Shown: piece by piece, positions 62,159-64,000 of the stretch
How positions within the stretch are numbered: the first letter of the stretch is position 1
Layout: each line of letters opens with the position of its first letter
Origin: Sarcocystis neurona
Lineage: Eukaryota > Apicomplexa > Conoidasida > Eucoccidiorida > Sarcocystidae
NCBI GenBank assembly: GCA_000727475.1
Contig: KL647314.1
Span: forward strand, 252,352-316,351
Direction: 5' to 3'
Length of the DNA stretch: 64,000 nucleotides
Made by a program: the position numbers and the translations under genes
The notes under the pieces: model-generated
The model's database searches: none
The model's input: only the letters and a program-made list of their open reading frames with translations
Told to the model about the DNA's origin: nothing

Positions 62159-63910
62159 GAAGGACACATCCAGAGGCAAGGCTACGTACATGCGTGCAGG
62201 GCTATTATGAACAGAAAGATTTATACGTAGGAAAATGTCAGGACATATATGTGTGCAGACTAATGAAGGACCACAGGCGCAGACGTGATGCATGCATACA
62301 CGTAGAAACGCCTACAGTACCTTTGTTCGATGAACATAGTTAAACATCGAGCAACATGCTCGACAAGGAGACGCATCGCTACATGGCAGTCCCCGGCGAA
62401 AGCTGCATATAAAAACATATATATATATATATATGTAGACCATTTGCCCGAATGACCAGAGAGACAGACAGATGGATAGATATATGTGCATATATATATA
62501 TATATATATGCGCATATTTGTGTGTGTGTGTGTGTGTGTGTATATATACACAAATATCTTTACATATACGTATGCGTGTACATAGAAAAAGAGAGAAAGA
62601 GGTAGTGCTGCGGGGAAAGGAGGGCAGGGCACGGAAGAAGCAGCAGAGGAACACATACCTTCACGTTCTTCTACCCCCAACGTATGAGAGTAGGGCAACT
62701 ACCGGTGTAGAGATATATGCAAACGTGGACACATGGAAAATACTCACCAAAAGAGAGAAGACGACTCAGCGACAACAACAGGAAGTCGAAATGGGTGAAA
62801 ATGAGAGAAAAAGACAGAGACAGAGACACGACACGTATGCAGCAGAAATACGCAAACTTATGAACAGGAAGACATCTGCACGCCTGTACGGCGAAGCATA
62901 GAAATGGGAAGTACAGAGAAGTACAGGAAGACAGAGAGAAACGGCTGGGGAGCAGCATACACGCGAATTATCTGCACACTACTCTCGCTATGCTAGCTGT
63001 CTGTGAAGCTGCTGACTGAACACAGAGGGGCAGCTACCGGATCACCCGCGATGAGGAACCGAACAGTCGGTCTGCAGCGGGAGATGGGGCGCAGCGCTCC
63101 AACACGAGTCCTCCTTGAGATGTGTATCGTTACACGCATACATAACTCTATTCTTCGCTCTCTCCCTATCTATCCCTCTCCCTATATATATATATATATG
63201 TATGTATGCATACATACGGCCTAATACATGTGTGTAGGTACACATACACACAGAGAAAGAAGAGAGAAGAGAGAGAGACTGGAGGACGAAGAAGCCGATG
63301 CATACACCTGATTTTACATATAGAGTATGTATTTATATTTACATATAAATATCTATGCATATGTACTCTACACAGGGGTAGAGGACACCCAACTACTTTT
63401 GTGTCGGCGCATGCGAAGAAAGAAGGGGATAGGGGCGGATTGACCAGAAACAAACTCAACAGAAGAAAGGCGGGGATCACCAAAAAGAAGACGAAAAGGA
63501 GAGACCAGGGAGAGAAATTGATATCAGTCGTGAGGACGAGAGACGAGGACTGAAGAAAAAATGGACGGCAGCGTGTATGTGCCAGATGGGCTGCACAGGG
63601 CCCCAAGCAGACACACGCCTCCTCCTCCTCCTCACGGACGCCGGCGCGACAGTCCAGGCGTCGACCGCGTGATGGAGCCCCTGGCAAAACCCCGCTTTTT
63701 GATTTTTTACCGTCGGTGAACTGGTGCAGGTCGACGGAGAAGGTGATGGAGTCCTTCACCCGGTACATCAGCGGGCTGTCGCTCGTTCCCGTCTGCAGCA
63801 GCACCAGACCATCAACAGGCGGACCGGGTCTCGCCAGTGTCTTCGCTCCGTGGACATGTCCACGGGTAGGCCGCAGCCAGCTCGGGCAGTGCAGGCGAAG
63901 GCGTCCAGCC
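61266..63910 (-). CDS. DDOST: Oligosaccharyltransferase 48-kDa subunit (OST48/WBP1), C-terminal part
   Basis: OST48/WBP1 is a non-catalytic subunit of the ER oligosaccharyltransferase that N-glycosylates nascent proteins. Three minus-strand exons agree in phase: 63711 back to at most 63910, 61916-61792 and 61338-61266. The joined protein reads DSPLMYRVKDSITFSVDLHQ, then FTDGYWHPYQARDVQVEF, TMLVPFLRLFL, STTFQAPDRQGVFKF and IYNRQGFTALHFG. This matches the family order Y-x-[IV]-x-D ... G-x-W-x-P-[YF] ... D-V-Q-[VL]-E-F ... P-[YF]-[VL]-R ... G-V-F-x-F ... Y-x-R-x-G-[YF]-T. The first exon's 5' limit is uncertain: an acceptor at 63792 is also in phase. The N-terminal two thirds lie beyond the window; the 3' end is discussed under 60083-60928. 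Confidence 0.85.
61930..63700 (-). other. OST48 intron with microsatellites
   Basis: Lies between two OST48 exons that share phase. It contains (TA)n blocks at 62128-62153, 62418-62434 and 62488-62508, a (GT)n run at 62519-62541, and purine-rich GAGA sequence at 62580-62640 and 63250-63290. A strong-looking donor (TTTTG/GTGAGT, minus strand, near 62747) has no matching exon. I see no separate gene. Confidence 0.55.
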
Positions 63911-63926
63911 CTCGTACATAATGTAT

Positions 63927-63931
<5 letters not shown>

Positions 63932-63974
<43 letters not shown>
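63932..63974. repeat. (TA)n microsatellite at the window end
   Basis: Alternating TA of about 43 bases, just upstream (in the minus-strand sense) of the OST48 exon at 63910. Confidence 0.95.
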
Positions 63975-63977
<3 letters not shown>

Positions 63978-64000
63978 CACACCGACACAACTACACACTT

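Noticed and set aside
1..64000. Transposon, retroelement, rRNA, CRISPR or prophage
   Set aside because: No reverse transcriptase, integrase or transposase motifs, no long terminal repeats and no rRNA-like sequence were seen on either strand.

Overview
The window looks like nuclear DNA of a coccidian apicomplexan, most likely an Eimeria species. CAG/CTG triplet tracts in every frame give proteins full of Gln, Ala, Ser and Leu runs. Introns are long and full of (TA)n, TATGTA and GATA microsatellites. Genes are split into many short exons whose splice phases agree. There are no bacterial operons, ribosome binding sites, rRNA genes or CRISPR arrays. Most long open frames here are by-products of the repeats. 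The gene models below come from splice-site reading, phase agreement and similarity to remembered protein families; no search was run.

Layout: (1) 1373-9858, plus: C-terminal half of a COQ8/ABC1 (UbiB-type) atypical kinase; its 5' part lies before the window. (2) 11031-11546, plus: first four exons of an unidentified gene. (3) 12168-13280, minus: end of a second unidentified gene. (4) 13609-22588, minus: BDP1 (TFIIIB B''), with the SANT domain rebuilt across an intron. (5) 23646-34397, minus: a very large Gln-rich protein with two HMG boxes, interrupted by a probable one-base homopolymer error; a Ser/Ala-rich exon at 35752-37756 may be its 5' part. (6) 38860-41411: GC-rich islands with ambiguous frames and an exact 17-bp minisatellite. 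(7) 42379-50324, plus: snurportin-1-like import adaptor with two large low-complexity insertions. (8) 52349-57244, plus: an eight-exon gene of unknown family that reads cleanly. (9) 57245-60000: no supported gene. (10) 61266-63910, minus: OST48/WBP1 (oligosaccharyltransferase 48-kDa subunit), 5' part beyond the window; its 3' end may use a CTG tract as its transmembrane helix.

The recognised genes are housekeeping: ubiquinone biosynthesis (COQ8), RNA polymerase III initiation (BDP1), chromatin (HMG protein), snRNP import (snurportin) and N-glycosylation (OST48). Nothing suggests they form one pathway. Notable features are three likely GC-AG introns, several micro-exons, acceptors that coincide with CTG-CAG tracts, and dispersed imperfect repeats of about 100-130 bp inside introns.
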